Part shown: positions 3,792-5,669 of the stretch, one piece after another
How the letters are laid out: each line of letters begins with the position of its first letter
Position numbering within the stretch: position 1 is the first letter of the stretch
Translations under genes and position numbers: made by a program
Assembly (NCBI GenBank): GCA_011046405.1
Contig: DSAR01000352.1
Coordinates: 1 to 5,669 of the forward strand
DNA length: 5,669 nt
Reading direction: 5' to 3'
DNA from: Chloroflexota bacterium
GTDB taxonomy: Bacteria > Chloroflexota > Anaerolineae > B4-G1
The notes under the pieces: generated by a model
What the model was told of the DNA's origin: nothing
Seen by the model: the letters and a program-made list of their open reading frames with translations, nothing else
The model's database searches: none

Positions 3792-4499
3792 ATGAATGCA
3801 CAAATCACGTCCAACCATCTCATCCAGGTAAGCAACGTCCACAAATCCTTCCTGATGGGCAAGGAAGCGGTTCAAGCCTTACGCGGCGTCTCTCTGAATG
3901 TCAAAAGCGGCGAGGTCGTCTGCCTGATGGGTCCCAGCGGCTCTGGCAAGACCACGCTGCTCAACATCATCGGCGGCCTGGAAGAGCCCAGTCGTGGCCA
4001 CGTGATCGTCAACGGCGAAAACGTCATCGCTATGTCAGAGGACAAACTCTCTGAAATGCGGCTTTCCCAGATGGGCTTCGTCTTTCAAAGCTACAACCTG
4101 CTCGCCAATTTCACAGCCCGGGAGAACGTTGAGGTGCCGATGGCGCTGGCGGGGATCAAGCGACGGGAACGGAAGCAGCGGGTCGAACGACTGCTGATAG
4201 ACGTCGGTTTGGCCGACCGGGCGCAGCACTACCCCAGCGAGCTTTCGGGCGGCCAACAACAACGGGTGGCCATCGCCCGCGCCCTGGCTAACGACCCACC
4301 CATCCTCATCGGTGACGAGATCACGGGCGATCTCGATTCGGAGACCGGTTTCGAGGTGATGGACATCGTCGTCCGCCTCAACCGCGAGAAAGGGACCACC
4401 ATCATCTTCGTCACCCACGACCCCCGCATGGCCAAGTTCGCCGACCGTCTGATCCAATTACGCGATGGGAAGATCATCGAGGATAACGGGCAATCATGA
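3792..4499 (+). CDS. ABC transporter ATPase, MacB/LolD type
   Basis: Cytoplasmic nucleotide-binding subunit that powers a MacB/LolCDE/FtsEX-like (type VII) transporter. The 235-aa product has Walker A GPSGSGKT (47-54), Q-loop Gln99 in VFQSYNL, signature LSGGQ (151-155), Walker B ILIGDE with Asp175 and Glu176, D-loop GDLD (179-182) and H-loop His209, so it should be catalytically active. The usual ADEPTG reads GDEITG, a Pro to Ile change. The ATG at 3792 has AAAAGGA (3777-3783) 8 nt upstream. Its stop overlaps the permease start as ATGA, giving translational coupling. No membrane-fusion protein gene precedes it, unlike many MacAB systems. The substrate cannot be told from sequence; lipoprotein, peptide or lipid export are candidates. 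Confidence 0.93.
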   Translation: MNAQITSNHLIQVSNVHKSFLMGKEAVQALRGVSLNVKSGEVVCLMGPSGSGKTTLLNIIGGLEEPSRGHVIVNGENVIAMSEDKLSEMRLSQMGFVFQSYNLLANFTARENVEVPMALAGIKRRERKQRVERLLIDVGLADRAQHYPSELSGGQQQRVAIARALANDPPILIGDEITGDLDSETGFEVMDIVVRLNREKGTTIIFVTHDPRMAKFADRLIQLRDGKIIEDNGQS

Positions 4500-5669
4500 T
4501 CGTTCTCAAATACATCCTGAAAAGCTTCGGGCGCCACAAAGCCCGCACGCTCATCATGGTGCTGGCCCTCTTGGTGGTCACCGTGATGCTCGTTCTGCTC
4601 AACAACAGCATCGAATCGTTCCAGAATCAAATCGTCGAGCTGGTGGAGCGAGACACCGGCGAACACGACATCACCATCACCCGTTCCGAATTCAGTCCCA
4701 GCCAGTGGATCGACGTCGAACGCACGAGCGTTATCCTGAAGCAGGCCGACCCCAGCATCGAGACCATCTACCCTCGCTTCCACGCCACCGTCGAAATCCA
4801 GGGAGGAAATGATATCGGCAACGCCTCTCTCCTGGCCCGCACGCTGGAGGACGATCTAGGCCAGGTAAAAGTTGTAGACGGGGAATACAGGTTAGACGAA
4901 GAACACGTCGTCATCCTGAAAATGACGGCCGACACGTTTGGCCTGGCAATTGGCGACCAGGTCGATCTAAGCTACATCCTGCCTCGCGCTCGGCCCAAGG
5001 GATATGAAGCGAGCGAGAACGCCAGCGTGGGTCGTGTCACACGACGCTTCACCATCAGCGGCATTGCGTTGGCGACCGGCCTGGGAGGGGCCAACCACAA
5101 CGGCATCCTGGCCAACACCGAAACCGTACAAGAGTGGTTGAATCTACCGGGGCGGGCAGAACGGCTCGTAGTCGTGCTGGACGAATCGGTCTACAAGTCT
5201 CTCAACACGCAGGCCGCCATCTTCCGCGCGCGTCGCATCGCTGAAAAGATATACGACGCCCTGGGCAGCGAGGTCGAAACGTACACCTTCGCCATCAACA
5301 AGGCCAAGGGACTGGAATCCAGCGACGTCGTCTTCGCCGTGCTCCGCTCCCTGGGCGCCGTCTACGGTCTGATGGTGATGGGCGTCGTCGGCCTGCTCGT
5401 CTACTCCATCTTCAACACCAACGTGGAAGAACGGCAGCGTGATCTGGCCTTCCTACGCATTTTAGGAGCCAAACGCCGCCACCTATTCGGCCTGGTGATC
5501 GTCGAAGTGCTCGTCATCGGCCTGATCGGGGTCGGACTGGGCATCCTCATCGGGCAGACGTTGAGTGGCACGGTGGTCTCACCCGTCGCCAGCACCCTCA
5601 TCTCCCAGGCCGCCTCGGGCCAGGAAATCGGCATCCAATTCAAGATGTCGGTCACAAGCGCCGCGATGA
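4496..5669 (+). CDS. ABC transporter permease, MacB/FtsX family, 3' end missing
   Basis: Membrane subunit partnering the preceding ATPase. The reading frame stays open for 391 codons to the window edge. TM1 is at about 18-36. A large extracytoplasmic domain of the MacB_PCD kind spans about 40-280. TM2 (about 288-306) is followed by the FtsX-family cytoplasmic signature ERQRDLAFLRILGAKRRHLF (312-331), which docks on the ATPase, and TM3 (about 332-353). A second extracytoplasmic stretch begins near 358. One more TM helix would be expected beyond the edge for a four-TM protein. The start is ATG within the ATGA overlap with the ATPase stop. The external domain is not recognisably that of a named transporter, so a specific name is not justified. 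Confidence 0.9.
   Translation, partial: MIVLKYILKSFGRHKARTLIMVLALLVVTVMLVLLNNSIESFQNQIVELVERDTGEHDITITRSEFSPSQWIDVERTSVILKQADPSIETIYPRFHATVEIQGGNDIGNASLLARTLEDDLGQVKVVDGEYRLDEEHVVILKMTADTFGLAIGDQVDLSYILPRARPKGYEASENASVGRVTRRFTISGIALATGLGGANHNGILANTETVQEWLNLPGRAERLVVVLDESVYKSLNTQAAIFRARRIAEKIYDALGSEVETYTFAINKAKGLESSDVVFAVLRSLGAVYGLMVMGVVGLLVYSIFNTNVEERQRDLAFLRILGAKRRHLFGLVIVEVLVIGLIGVGLGILIGQTLSGTVVSPVASTLISQAASGQEIGIQFKMSVTSAAM

Noticed and set aside
3558..3875. Minus-strand ORFs of 105 and 67 codons
   Set aside because: They run through the palindromic repeat and antisense to the start of the ABC ATPase gene; neither has a family signature.
4035..4783. Minus-strand ORFs of 140 and 184 codons
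   Set aside because: They are antisense shadows of the GC-rich ABC ATPase and permease genes, rich in Asp/His/Val as expected from reversed codons.
1..5669. tRNA genes, rRNA, CRISPR arrays, toxin-antitoxin pairs, transposases
   Set aside because: Read on both strands, no tRNA T-arm signature, spaced repeat array or transposase fragment was found.

Overview
The window looks like a bacterial chromosome segment, best guessed as Chloroflexota (Anaerolineae/Caldilineae-like). This rests on the gene types (CarD, a zinc-ribbon/cold-shock fusion, a short C4 DksA/TraR protein) and on a GC-rich palindromic repeat between genes. It is an inference, because no 16S or other diagnostic marker is present.

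Layout. (1) Bases 1-320 hold no convincing gene. On the minus strand they contain a perfect sigma70/sigmaA-type promoter (TTGACA, 17 bp, TATAAT), then three successive stem-loops, the last followed by a T-rich stretch. This is either a small RNA of about 170 nt or the leader of a gene lying off the left edge. (2) Bases 321-2653 are a compact minus-strand cluster, in transcription order: DksA/TraR-like zinc finger protein, ribosomal protein bS21 (rpsU), zinc-ribbon plus cold-shock protein, CarD-family RNA polymerase regulator, and ribosomal protein uS3 (rpsC). (3) Bases 2654-3791 are a 1.1-kb divergent intergenic region. It contains the probable promoter and long leader of the minus-strand cluster, with a terminator-like hairpin directly before the first gene. 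It also has a direct repeat, several GC-rich palindromes including a 69-bp MITE/REP-like element, and a structured stretch before the plus-strand operon. (4) Bases 3792-5669 encode a MacB/LolD-type ABC ATPase and its FtsX/MacB-type permease. The two overlap by ATGA, and the permease runs off the right edge.

The most interesting unit is the minus-strand cluster. It joins two families of RNA polymerase-binding regulators (DksA-like, CarD), an RNA-binding cold-shock protein and two small-subunit ribosomal proteins. The uS3 gene sits outside the S10-operon context. Its product differs from the usual sequence at two of the three mRNA-entry helicase positions and in a normally near-invariant glycine-rich motif. 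The CarD protein has His where characterised CarD proteins have the DNA-wedging Trp. Three of the five genes start with TTG or GTG behind strong Shine-Dalgarno sequences, and rpsC is preceded by a 12-bp hairpin and an overlapping 7-codon ORF with its own ribosome binding site. I infer a stress- or growth-linked transcription/translation module, possibly with a paralogous S3. Whether a canonical S3 gene exists elsewhere in the genome cannot be seen here.
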